From positions 1 through 42,439 of the forward strand of contig JACQZS010000109.1 of NCBI GenBank assembly GCA_016213725.1: a stretch of 42,439 nt of DNA, written 5' to 3'. The notes below the pieces were generated by a model. That model was not told the origin of the DNA, did no database searches, and worked only from the letters and a program-made list of their open reading frames with translations. The position numbers and the translations under genes are program-made. Positions 33,888-42,100 of the stretch are shown piece after piece (the first letter of the stretch is position 1; each line of letters begins with the position of its first letter). Origin of the DNA: Acidobacteriota bacterium. Lineage in GTDB: Bacteria > Acidobacteriota > Terriglobia > Bryobacterales > Bryobacteraceae.

Positions 33888-33914
33888 AAAACCCGCGGGA
33901 AATGATCCCGCGGG
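33888..33914 (-). terminator. Intrinsic terminator downstream of parvulin gene
   Basis: Reading the minus strand, a 9-bp perfect stem (CCCGCGGGA / TCCCGCGGG, arms 33906-33914 and 33892-33900, loop of 5) is followed by TTTT (33891-33888). It stands 39 bases after the stop of the parvulin gene at 33954. Stem plus short T-run fits a rho-independent terminator for the 37.2-34.0 kb operon. Confidence 0.65.
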
Positions 33915-33953
33915 CCTCTTCCGGGCTGCCGCCCGTTTGCCTTAACTCGGCTT

Positions 33954-34799
33954 CTAATTGCCGAAGTATGTCGCGTTCAGCTGATAACCCTTCAATGCGA
34001 TGGCGTCCATTTCCTTGTGAGCCAGATCGTTGGCCAAAGTCTTCCGCACGGCTTCGAACGGCTCCGCCTTTCTCTCTTCCACTTTGATGATGTAGAAGCC
34101 GAACTCCGTGCGGATCAGGCCGCTCAGCTCTCCCACCGGCAGGCTGTAGGCCACCGCCTCAAAGCCCGCGTCGGCGCTGCCGCGCCGGACAAAACCCATG
34201 TCCCCGCCTTTCATAGCGCTGCCAGGATCGTCTGACTCGGCTTTGGCCAAAGTGGCGAAGTCGGCGCCCGCGGCCAGCTTCCCCCGGATCGTCCTCGCTT
34301 TCGCCTGCGCCTCCTCCACGGTCAACTCCTTCACACCCGGACGAAGAGCCAATGGCGAACCCTTGCTGCGCACGAGAATCTGACGAACCTTCGGTTGTGA
34401 AAACTCCTGCTTCCTCTGTTCGTAGATTGCCTTGAGCTTCGCATCGTCCTTCAAGTATTCTTCGCGGATCTCCTCCAGCAGCTTCGCGGCCAGCGCTTGC
34501 ATCGCGTAGGAGCGCATTTTGAGCTTGAATTCCGGCTCCTCGTCCAGCTTCCGCCGCCTGGCCTCTGCTTCGAGGGCGAATGCCTTGCCGAACTTCTCCC
34601 CCAACGCCCTGCGCCCCTCCGGCCGCGACAGCTCTTGCCGGTAAGCAGCCTGTCCTTCGACGAGCCCTTCAAACTCAGCCTTCGTCATCTTGAGCCCGCG
34701 CGCCTCGATCACTTCGGTCGAATCCGCCACCTGGGCTGTCACTTGAATCGCCCCGGCCGTCAACAGGATCACGGGGATTACGCATTTCACACGAATCAT
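33954..34799 (-). CDS. Parvulin-type peptidyl-prolyl isomerase (SurA/PrsA-like), exported
   Basis: Foldase of 281 residues. A signal peptide (1-22, PVILLTAGAIQVTAQ) is followed by an N-terminal helical chaperone region (about 38-135, many charged residues) and a rotamase domain (about 137-240) with VRQILVRSKGSP, AGADFATLAKAESDDPGS, KGGDMGFVRRG and FGFYIIKVEERK. It catalyses cis/trans isomerisation of prolyl bonds in exported proteins. A short helical tail follows. The ATG at 34799 is chosen because it begins at the signal peptide; the open frame extends to 34856 through a hairpin. It lies 85 bases downstream of the large secreted protein of unknown function, and a terminator follows, so it may help fold the neighbours' products (inferred). 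Confidence 0.88.
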   Translation of the reverse strand: MIRVKCVIPVILLTAGAIQVTAQVADSTEVIEARGLKMTKAEFEGLVEGQAAYRQELSRPEGRRALGEKFGKAFALEAEARRRKLDEEPEFKLKMRSYAMQALAAKLLEEIREEYLKDDAKLKAIYEQRKQEFSQPKVRQILVRSKGSPLALRPGVKELTVEEAQAKARTIRGKLAAGADFATLAKAESDDPGSAMKGGDMGFVRRGSADAGFEAVAYSLPVGELSGLIRTEFGFYIIKVEERKAEPFEAVRKTLANDLAHKEMDAIALKGYQLNATYFGN

Positions 34800-34825
34800 C
34801 TCTTTTGTTGCTCCAATAAGGTTCA

Positions 34826-34853
34826 GGGGCCGGCAGTTACAGCCGCCGGCCCC
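34826..34853 (-). repeat. Strong intergenic hairpin upstream of parvulin gene
   Basis: GGGGCCGGC (34826-34834) and GCCGGCCCC (34845-34853) form a perfect 9-bp stem with a 10-base loop, between the stop of the upstream gene at 34885 and the parvulin ATG at 34799. No T-run follows on the minus strand, so it may be an attenuator, an RNA-end stabiliser or a weak terminator that lowers parvulin expression rather than a full stop. Confidence 0.5.
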
Positions 34854-34884
34854 CAATGACTTCTAATGGGCTTTACTGAAGTGA

Positions 34885-36555
34885 CTACGGCGTACAGTTC
34901 GGGAACTTGAAGCCCGCTATACGAGTCCTCCAATTGAAACTCCCGTTGGCGCCGATGTACTGAGTCGTGTACCAGAACGTGCAATCATTCGACGGATCGA
35001 TCTGCATCGTCGAGTAGTCGCCCCAGCGGTCGAGACCACCGGTCTGGCTTCCCGTACCCGCCTGGATGATTGTCTCGGCGCGCAACAGGTTCTTAGGATC
35101 GGTCCGGCGCCTGCCGGCGACGCGGATACCGGGATTGATGCTCGCCGAGGACGCCGAATAACCGATGGCAATGTTGCCCAGTTTGTCGAACGCCGCCGAA
35201 CTCATCCACCGGGCGGTTGTGTCCGGCGCAAAGGTGCTGTTCTGATACACCACGGGAGGATTGGCGCCCGGGTTCCGGATCTCCCACCAACGCAGCTGAG
35301 CGGTAGAGCCTGCGACGTTGTCCACCGCTTGCGTAAAGAGCAGGGCGTCAAAAGTCCCGAAGTTCCTGTACACCAGGCGGTACATGTGCCGGTCTCCCAG
35401 GGTGTCCAACATCTGGGCCGTGCCGAGTTGCGGCACGCAACTCGAAATGCCGCCAGCCTGGTCGTTGCAGGCAGCCAATGTGTTCGAACCCAGATCAAAG
35501 CCCACAAAGGAAAAGACAGCTCCGCCAAATCCGTCGTTGAAAAGGCTGCTGGCAGGAGTCACAAAGTCCGGCTTGAACTTCGTAAGCTGCATCGTATAAG
35601 GAGGCGCCGTAAACCACCAGTTCCAACTGATCAAATAGTTCGGCGTACCGGCCGCCGGCAGCGACGGGCCATCCGCGTCAGACGGCAGGAATGAGGAGCG
35701 CGCCGTCGAGTTGAAGCAGATCGAGGTGGCCGGGGCGCCCGCAATCATAGCCGCCCGGTCGTACGCGCAGGCTCTTCCCCCGGCAAACGTCTGGCCGGTG
35801 GTGAACATGTTGTAGCTCAAGTAGTACGCGTCATGCCACACGCCCAGCTTGCCGTAGTCGGGAAGGGCGTTCCCAAAGCTGTATTCATACAGGTTGTAGC
35901 TGCCGAGCGCGTTGTTCGTCGTGGACACGGCGAAGCACTGCGCATTCTGTGTGAAACTCGCATTGAAGGCGAACTGAGACAGGATCCAGCGTCCGGCGAA
36001 CCGGTCGTACTGCACCAGCGGATCGCCTCGATTGTAGTCCCTGCACAGACTGCCCGCAGGCAGAGCGGCCCAGATCGCGTTCCCATTCACGAAGCCCGGC
36101 GCCGGAAGCAACGGATTGCCTGCCTTATCGTATATGGCAATGCTCGTATTCACCCATTGGACAATCTGCGTCGGGCTGACGCCCAGCGTCGTGTCCGGTG
36201 GTGCTCCAGCAATAATGAAACTCGGGGTGCCAAGACCCTGCGCCTCGAAATTGAGCAGAGAAGTCGTTCCTAACGGCAGGTAGTTCGCATTCTGCGAATA
36301 AGGAGCGTTGGCTGGAACGGTCACCAGCGGCGCCTCGGGTGTTGAGGCAAATGAAAGCGACCCCTTCGCGATGCGATGGTCACGTTCGATATAGCCCGTG
36401 TTCTCAGACGTGTAAAGACTCGCAAGCCCGGCTTGCGAGAGCTGCCCCAGCGGAGCGGTGACAGCCGTGGCTGTCGGTTTCGTCACGATGGGGCCGGAAA
36501 CCTGTGCAAGTACAGGGACGGCAGTGAGCGCAAAAATGATGAGGGTGTTTCTCAC
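34885..36555 (-). CDS. Large secreted protein of unknown function
   Basis: Protein of 556 residues. The signal peptide is residues 1-18 (NTLIIFALTAVPVLAQV). The mature chain is rich in Asn, Thr, Gly and aromatic residues, with PDTTLGVSPTQIVQWVNTSI (about 119-138), QYDRFAGRWILSQFAFNASF, GVWHDAYYLSYNMFT and RWWEIRNPGANPPVVYQNS. These repeating WD/aromatic stretches suggest a beta-propeller, but no family or catalytic residue can be named. Similar proteins are known to me only as hypothetical secreted proteins in soil bacteria. At least four Cys residues could form disulfides outside the cytoplasm. The GTG start at 36555 is fixed by GAGGAG six bases upstream. It follows the PEP-CTERM gene by 32 bases, so the two are almost certainly co-transcribed. 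Confidence 0.8.
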   Translation of the reverse strand: MRNTLIIFALTAVPVLAQVSGPIVTKPTATAVTAPLGQLSQAGLASLYTSENTGYIERDHRIAKGSLSFASTPEAPLVTVPANAPYSQNANYLPLGTTSLLNFEAQGLGTPSFIIAGAPPDTTLGVSPTQIVQWVNTSIAIYDKAGNPLLPAPGFVNGNAIWAALPAGSLCRDYNRGDPLVQYDRFAGRWILSQFAFNASFTQNAQCFAVSTTNNALGSYNLYEYSFGNALPDYGKLGVWHDAYYLSYNMFTTGQTFAGGRACAYDRAAMIAGAPATSICFNSTARSSFLPSDADGPSLPAAGTPNYLISWNWWFTAPPYTMQLTKFKPDFVTPASSLFNDGFGGAVFSFVGFDLGSNTLAACNDQAGGISSCVPQLGTAQMLDTLGDRHMYRLVYRNFGTFDALLFTQAVDNVAGSTAQLRWWEIRNPGANPPVVYQNSTFAPDTTARWMSSAAFDKLGNIAIGYSASSASINPGIRVAGRRRTDPKNLLRAETIIQAGTGSQTGGLDRWGDYSTMQIDPSNDCTFWYTTQYIGANGSFNWRTRIAGFKFPNCTP

Positions 36556-36561
36556 GAGTGG

Positions 36562-36567
36562 CTCCTC
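36562..36567 (-). promoter_or_regulatory. Ribosome binding site fixing a GTG start
   Basis: GAGGAG on the minus strand, six bases before the GTG at 36555, inside the 32-base gap after the PEP-CTERM stop. It decides the start of the large secreted protein. Confidence 0.7.
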
Positions 36568-36587
36568 TTCCAGATTGCAGTTTGAAT

Positions 36588-37229
36588 CTACTTACGGCCC
36601 TTCAGCCGCAGAAGCACAAGCGCCAGTCCACTGCCCAACAGCATCAGCGAGCCCGGCTCCGGAACTTGACCACCTACCACCCGGTTCCCTTCGATCAGGA
36701 ATGCATGCTCTTGATCGGTGCTGACCCAGGTCGTATCAAAATATCGGCCCGCCAGGCCGCTGCCCGTGCTGGTCGTCTCCCACAGCATCTCCGCAGGATC
36801 GATATTCGCCAGCGGTCCGTTGTGCAGAGCAAGCCAGTACGTGCCGGCCGTCAACTGGACCGCGCCGGGATTGATGTCATAGACATACTCGGCGTACCCC
36901 AACGGGGCGCCCGCGGAATTCCCCGTAGCCACTCCGGCTATCGCTGCCGTCACGCCGCCGAACGCAATCGCGCCGGGAGCCGAAGCGCCGTCCGAATGGA
37001 TGGCCCAGTAAACCGAACCACGATAGTCGTTTGCGGTAGACTGCAAGCTCCAGAATCGGATGTTGGTGAGGTCATAGGTCCCCGTCAGCGAGAAGTCCTC
37101 CGCCATGAGGAACTCGCTCATGTTGTCACCCGCGATCAGGTTCGGCGCACCGTTGTCGAAAATCACAGCACCCGGCGCACAGACGGATAGAACCGTCGCC
37201 GCAAGAGCCGCCAGTAGAATTGTCTTCAT
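36588..37229 (-). CDS. PEP-CTERM sorting-domain protein
   Basis: Surface or exopolysaccharide-associated protein of 213 residues. It has a signal peptide (1-20, LLAALAATVLSVCAPGA), a beta-rich domain (about 22-180, with YWLALHNGP and DTTWVSTDQEHAFLIEGN) and the tripartite PEP-CTERM tail: VPEPGS (189-194), a hydrophobic segment (LMLLGSGLALVLL) and a basic end (RLKGRK). In established systems exosortase removes this tail after export; no exosortase or EpsH-like gene is in the window. The ATG at 37229 is the only sensible start, yet its AGGAGGAG ribosome site is 27 bases away with a hairpin in between. A promoter is visible at 37354-37382. It heads a probable operon with the next two genes. Confidence 0.9.
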   Translation of the reverse strand: MKTILLAALAATVLSVCAPGAVIFDNGAPNLIAGDNMSEFLMAEDFSLTGTYDLTNIRFWSLQSTANDYRGSVYWAIHSDGASAPGAIAFGGVTAAIAGVATGNSAGAPLGYAEYVYDINPGAVQLTAGTYWLALHNGPLANIDPAEMLWETTSTGSGLAGRYFDTTWVSTDQEHAFLIEGNRVVGGQVPEPGSLMLLGSGLALVLLRLKGRK

Positions 37230-37238
37230 GTGTGTGTA

Positions 37239-37254
37239 CAGCCGGAAACGGCTG
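37239..37254 (-). promoter_or_regulatory. Hairpin between Shine-Dalgarno and start codon of PEP-CTERM gene
   Basis: CAGCCG-TTTC-CGGCTG (minus strand) is a perfect 6-bp stem with a 4-base loop. It lies between AGGAGGAG (37257-37264) and the ATG (37229-37227). The linear spacing is 27 bases; folding the hairpin shortens it to about 11, near the normal range. This could be needed for, or regulate, translation. The structure is seen; the role is inferred. Confidence 0.45.
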
Positions 37255-37353
37255 CTCTCCTCCTATCAAAATGCTCGTGAGCGCTCTTAACTGCGAGCGT
37301 CGGTTCGTCTCTGGGATCTACGCGTACAGACGCACTACATCCCCGGTGTGACA

Positions 37354-37382
37354 AGTGTAATCTAGATCAGATGCGCTGACAA
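37354..37382 (-). promoter_or_regulatory. Sigma-70-type promoter for PEP-CTERM operon
   Basis: On the minus strand TTGTCA (37382-37377; 5 of 6 to TTGACA) and TACACT (37359-37354; 4 of 6 to TATAAT) are separated by exactly 17 bases. Transcription would begin near 37347, leaving a leader of about 118 bases before the ATG at 37229. Confidence 0.5.
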
Positions 37383-37800
37383 GTAGTTCATTACCATTTG
37401 TTTCCGCTTCATCCTTCATTTCCTCGCTTGGGCGGGTAAACCACATCCCAACGTGGTTGTTTTGGCCGGAATCTGTTTCGGTTTGGCGACCAGCGCACTG
37501 TTCTGGCGCACCTCCTTCCTGCCGGCCTTCCTGCCCGAGGAGCAACCTCGTCGCGTGCGCTAGGTCGATGAGCCCACGCCCCCCCAGGCCGGCAAGTCCA
37601 CCCGTTCCCCGAATCCGCTTTCCCGCACTTCTCCGCCCTCCGCGGCCGCGAAAACGGATCTCTCGGCCGCTTCCATACCCGAACACAACGCCCGCCCCGG
37701 GATTCCCCCGCGGGATTCTCATCATTCCCGCACTCCGTCACCCCCCTCTCCTTTACACCCGCCCATCACTCGCATAGCATGGCCATCAAACGGAAACTTC
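37383..37800. other. Intergenic region without a supported gene
   Basis: Upstream part of the 571-base gap between the divergent PEP-CTERM and URO-D-like genes. Short open frames exist on both strands (for example 37318-37725 minus and 37457-37777 plus), but their products are Arg/Gly- or Pro/Arg-rich with no domain, typical of chance frames in C-rich DNA. 37380-37430 is locally AT-richer. I see no RNA gene or mobile element. The start-proximal part (37760-37800) must hold the promoter of the URO-D-like gene, but no clear consensus is visible. Confidence 0.5.
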
Positions 37801-39108
37801 ATGCTCCACGACCCCAGCCACCACACCCCCATGCCTGTCGCGGAACCCATCTCCCTCACTTCCGCCGACCGTGACCTCCTTCGCGCCCTCGCCAGCCAGC
37901 TCGCCGAAATCGCCGCCCTCCCCATTCACCAGGAGAAGGCCCGCCTCTGGCAAAAGCTCAACGACCTCCAGTCCGAGCGCCCCATGGTCTGGATCAACGA
38001 GATCTGCTGGCACCAGATGGATGTCGACGGCGAGCTCACCCTCCGCGCCACCCACCCCTGGGCCCGCGAACAGGAACTCGAACTCCGCCGCACCCTCTAT
38101 CAATGGCGCCACCTCCCCGGCGACATGATTGTCAACGGCTACCTCTCCTGCCCCCTAGCCATCCATAGCTCCGACTTCGGCATCGTCGAAGACGTCGACA
38201 CCGTCCACGCCGATCCCTCCAACGACATCTACTCGCGCCGGTTCCATATTCAAATCCGCGGCTTCGACGACCTCGAGAAGATCCGCATGCCGGTAGTCAC
38301 CCACAACCGCGAAGCCACCGAGCTCCGCTACCAGGCCATGCGCGATGTTTACTCCGGCATCCTCCCTGTCCGCCTCACCGGCCAAACCCACATCTGGTTT
38401 ACCCCGTGGGACTACCTCATCCGCTGGTGGGGCATCGAAGAAGCCATGCTCGATATGATCGAGCGCCCCGCCCTCGTTCACGCCGCCGTCCGTCGCATGG
38501 TCGACGCCTGGATGGCCGAACTCGACCAGTTCGTCGACCAGAACCTCCTCTCCCTCGACGCCAACAACACCCGCATCGGCTCCGGCGGCTACGGCTACGT
38601 CTCCGCTCTCCCCGGCCAGCCCTTTGACCCCGCCCGAGTCTCTCCCGCCAACATGTGGGGTTGCTCCAACGCCCAGATCTTCTCCGAAGTCTCCCCCTCC
38701 ATGCACTGGGAGTTCGCCGTCGAACACGACCTCCGCTGGCTCGCCCGCTGGGGCCTCGTCTACTACGGCTGCTGCGAACCCCTCGACTCCAAAATCGAGA
38801 TCCTCCGCCGCATCCCCAACCTCCGCAAGATCTCAGCCAGTCCCTGGTGCCGCACCCCGCGCCTCATCGAAAAGGCCGGCCGCGACTTCGTCCTCAGCCG
38901 CAAACCCAACCCGGCTATCTTCGCCTCCGAATCCTGGGACCCCGCCCACGCCCGCAAAGACCTCACTGACTTCCTCGACCAGGCCCGCGGCTGCCACGTC
39001 GAGCTGATCATGAAGGACATCTCCACCGTCAACTACCAGCCCCAGCGCCTCTGGCACTGGGCGCAGATCGCCTCCGAAGTCGCCTGCGACTACGCCGCCC
39101 GCAACTGA
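37801..39108 (+). CDS. URO-D/methyltransferase-like TIM-barrel protein
   Basis: Cytoplasmic protein of 435 residues (no signal peptide) resembling the uroporphyrinogen decarboxylase/corrinoid methyltransferase (MtaA, CmuA-like) superfamily, mainly in the second half: YLIRWWGIEEAMLDMIERPA (about 200-219), LVHAAVRRMVDAWMAELDQF, SMHWEFAVEHDLRWLARWG and YYGCCEPLDSKIEILRRIPN. In that superfamily the GxxHxCG-like segment holds a Cys or His that binds metal; here YGCCEP is at the matching place. True haem-pathway HemE is excluded by length and by the absence of its N-terminal substrate-binding motif. Residues 140-180 contain RRFHIQIRGFDDLEKIRMP, not recognised. The ATG at 37801 is used; the ATG at 37831 is possible. 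It converges on the GH54 gene with 15 bases between stops. Confidence 0.6.
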   Translation: MLHDPSHHTPMPVAEPISLTSADRDLLRALASQLAEIAALPIHQEKARLWQKLNDLQSERPMVWINEICWHQMDVDGELTLRATHPWAREQELELRRTLYQWRHLPGDMIVNGYLSCPLAIHSSDFGIVEDVDTVHADPSNDIYSRRFHIQIRGFDDLEKIRMPVVTHNREATELRYQAMRDVYSGILPVRLTGQTHIWFTPWDYLIRWWGIEEAMLDMIERPALVHAAVRRMVDAWMAELDQFVDQNLLSLDANNTRIGSGGYGYVSALPGQPFDPARVSPANMWGCSNAQIFSEVSPSMHWEFAVEHDLRWLARWGLVYYGCCEPLDSKIEILRRIPNLRKISASPWCRTPRLIEKAGRDFVLSRKPNPAIFASESWDPAHARKDLTDFLDQARGCHVELIMKDISTVNYQPQRLWHWAQIASEVACDYAARN

Positions 39109-39123
39109 TTCGGCGCTCTCCCG

Positions 39124-42100
39124 TCACTTCCTCGCAAACCGGTTCGCCGCCCCTGGCGTCGGCGCGTTGTTCACTACCTGCACCCCGCTGGCATGCGCTC
39201 GCGTCAATGCGCTGCTCAGCGTCATCCCCGTGCCCGACACCTGCGCGCCGGCGGCGTGCCCCCGTTTCAGCGGCTCAGCCAGCCGAATCGACGCCTGCCC
39301 CCGCCCAAATCCGGAAGTGGACGCCACTACGGCGGTCTCCAACTCCGTTCCCCCGCCAATCGTGATCGCCTGGCCCGGCCGGAAACTGAATGCGCTGGCC
39401 ACTGGAATCACCGTCGCCCCCGCCTCCGTCGCCGCGCTCGCTGTGGTAAACCCCGCCGTGCCCACCACCGCGATCACCACGGTCTCCACATTCGCGCCCG
39501 TGTCGATCATCACCTTCTGCCCCGGCGCAAAATCAGCCACGTTGGCAACCTTGATGTTGTTCGCTCCCGCCGCCGCTTCAGCCGCCAGCAGCGTGGCCGC
39601 CTGCACTGCGAAATCCTGGCAGTTGCTGTCCGTGTCCACTCCATCCGGAAAACGCCCCGCACTGCGGTGCGGCGTGTTCGCCGCCTGCGCCGCCGGCCCT
39701 CCGAATCCTCTGCCCGTCATCCCCAGCGCCGGCACTCGGCAGTCCGTCTGCCCCGTCCCGCCCGTCGCATGGAATCCTTCCGATGCCCAGGGATCCACCA
39801 TCAGTCCATAGTTCAGGCTATCCACCACCAGGCCCGCTGCGTTACGCAGCACCATCGTGCCCGCACCCGGCTGCACCGCCGGCCCCCCGAACCATTGCTG
39901 CGGCGCCGGACTCCCCTGGTAGCCCGCCGTCTTCACCGTCTCGTCCCGCACCACCGCCTCCACCGCGTGTCCCTTTCCCAACGGCCTGTCCAGGGTAAGC
40001 CCCGTCCCCAACGGCGTCACCGGCTCGTTGCTCGAATGGGCGAACGCCGTCGCCGGCTCGAAACTGATCCCCGTCCCGCGCACGCTGAACGGCAGGTTCG
40101 CCGCGTGGTTGAACTTCAGCGTAGCCGCCAGCTCCAGGCCCGTGCCCAGCTCCGAGTCTTTCAGCTTTCCGTTGAAACTGTTCCGGATAGACTGCGTCCC
40201 CACCCGCATCACGGTCACCGTCTCAATCCCATGCCCGACACTCTCCACATCCAGCCGGATCTTGTCGCCCACTGAGATGTTCGCCACCGACGAAACCTTC
40301 AGGTTCGTCTCGCCTGCTTTCGCGTCCGCAGAAAGCCACGCCTGCGTCCCCGGCTTGCCCACCGCCGTCACCGTCGCCACTTCATACTTCTCCATCGTCC
40401 TGGAAACCGCCGGATAAGCCGCCCCATACCCCAATGCGATCTTCTGCCCCACTTCAAATCCCGCCACGCTCGTTACCGGCACGTTCTTCGATCCGGCCGG
40501 AATCGTCATCACCGGACCTTCCGGCAACGGCTGCCAGAGCGTCGTGCTGCTGCCCGCGGCCGTCCCCACGCTCGTGATCTTGCGCGTCTCCGCTCCCGCT
40601 CCTTCACCGATCTTCACAGTCCCGCCGGACTGCATCCCCGCCGTGCTTCTCACATACACGGTGCTCTCCCCGGCGCGCGCCGCCGCCGCCAGCCCGGAGT
40701 TCGCCAGGCCCAGCAGATAGAAGCCCTTCGCCGCCAGCTTCGTCCCCGGCGGAATCGTCACCGCCGAAAAAGCCGGCATCATCGCCGCATGCTGCGTCAG
40801 CGTCCAGTTGGAAAGGTCCACACTCCCATCGCCTGCGTTGTACAGCTCGATGAACGCATCCGTCGGATTCGCCGCTAGGCCCGCATTCGCGCGAAACTCA
40901 TTGATCTTCACCGCCGCCGCGTTTCGCACCTTCATCACTGCGCTCTCCGCCTGCGCTTTCCCGTTAGCGGTCCAGAGAGCCTTTGCCATCAGATCCCCAT
41001 TCCATGCCGCCGGCCCCGATGTCACCTGAAACGTCGCACTCACGCTTGCCCCGGGAGCCACCGGCCTCGCCGTCTTCACCGCCCCGCTAGCCGCGGACTT
41101 CCACTGCGCATTCGGCACCCCCGCGCTCAACTGCACCCCCGTCACCGCCGCCCCCGTCGTATTGGTGAACGACACCACCACTTCCTTCGTGCTCCCGGGA
41201 GCAAATGTCAGCAGCCCCGGAGACGCGCTCGCCGCCCCCGCCGGAGCGACGCTCACCATCGGAACGTCGTATTTCGCCGCCACGATGTTCGCCTGCAGCT
41301 TCTGGTTCGTCTCCTGCGATGGGAATGTCCCTGCCGCCGTCATCGCGCCTTCGTAAAACGTGCCCTGCGAACCCACGCTGTTGTCCCCGCCGTTGCCCAG
41401 CAGAATCGCCCCCTGCTTGCGCATCGGATCGTACGTCGCGTTGATTCGCGGCCCATCGAACATCACCTTCAGCTCGCCCCTCTGCGCATCGCCCCCCATC
41501 GATCTCCAGTGGTGCGGCTCCCCGTCCGCCGTGGCCGTCACAAACCGCCAGTTTATGCTCGGCAGGTTGGCGCAGTACTTTGACCCATCCGCGTTCACGC
41601 AGCCCACCAGGTTGTTCTCCTGGTCCGTCATGATCCACGGACCGGGCGCGATCCCCCGGTACCAGGGCGTGGCATTCCCGTAGTACGTCGTCTCCATCGT
41701 GCCGTTGCCGTCGTCGCGGCTGTCGATCTCTGCGTTCCCGTAATCAAAGCAACAGCCGTTGTTGTAGTGCAGTCCGTTGATCACCCAGTACTGCCCCTCC
41801 GCCTGGTCGTCCACCGCCGTCCCCTTTACGTCGTTCTGCCGCAGGCCCATCCCTGGCGCGATAAACACTCCGTAAACCTTGTGCCCCCGCAATGTCACCG
41901 GAGCCATGTCCGCCACCGGCAGGTTGTTGAACCCGCCCATCGCCGGACCGCTGAACCCGCCGCGCGGCGCCTGCACCAGGTGGTTCTTCTTCGGCGACTG
42001 GTCGTAGATGATGCTGATCCAGCAATAGGTGTTGGCGCAGAACGCGTCCTGCGCCGCCGCGTTCGCCACCCCGCTCCCATCCGAGAGCACTCCAACGTCC

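Noticed and set aside
37318..37725. 135-residue minus-strand frame in the large gap
   Set aside because: Arg/Gly-rich, overlaps the promoter of the PEP-CTERM gene, no ribosome site or domain.
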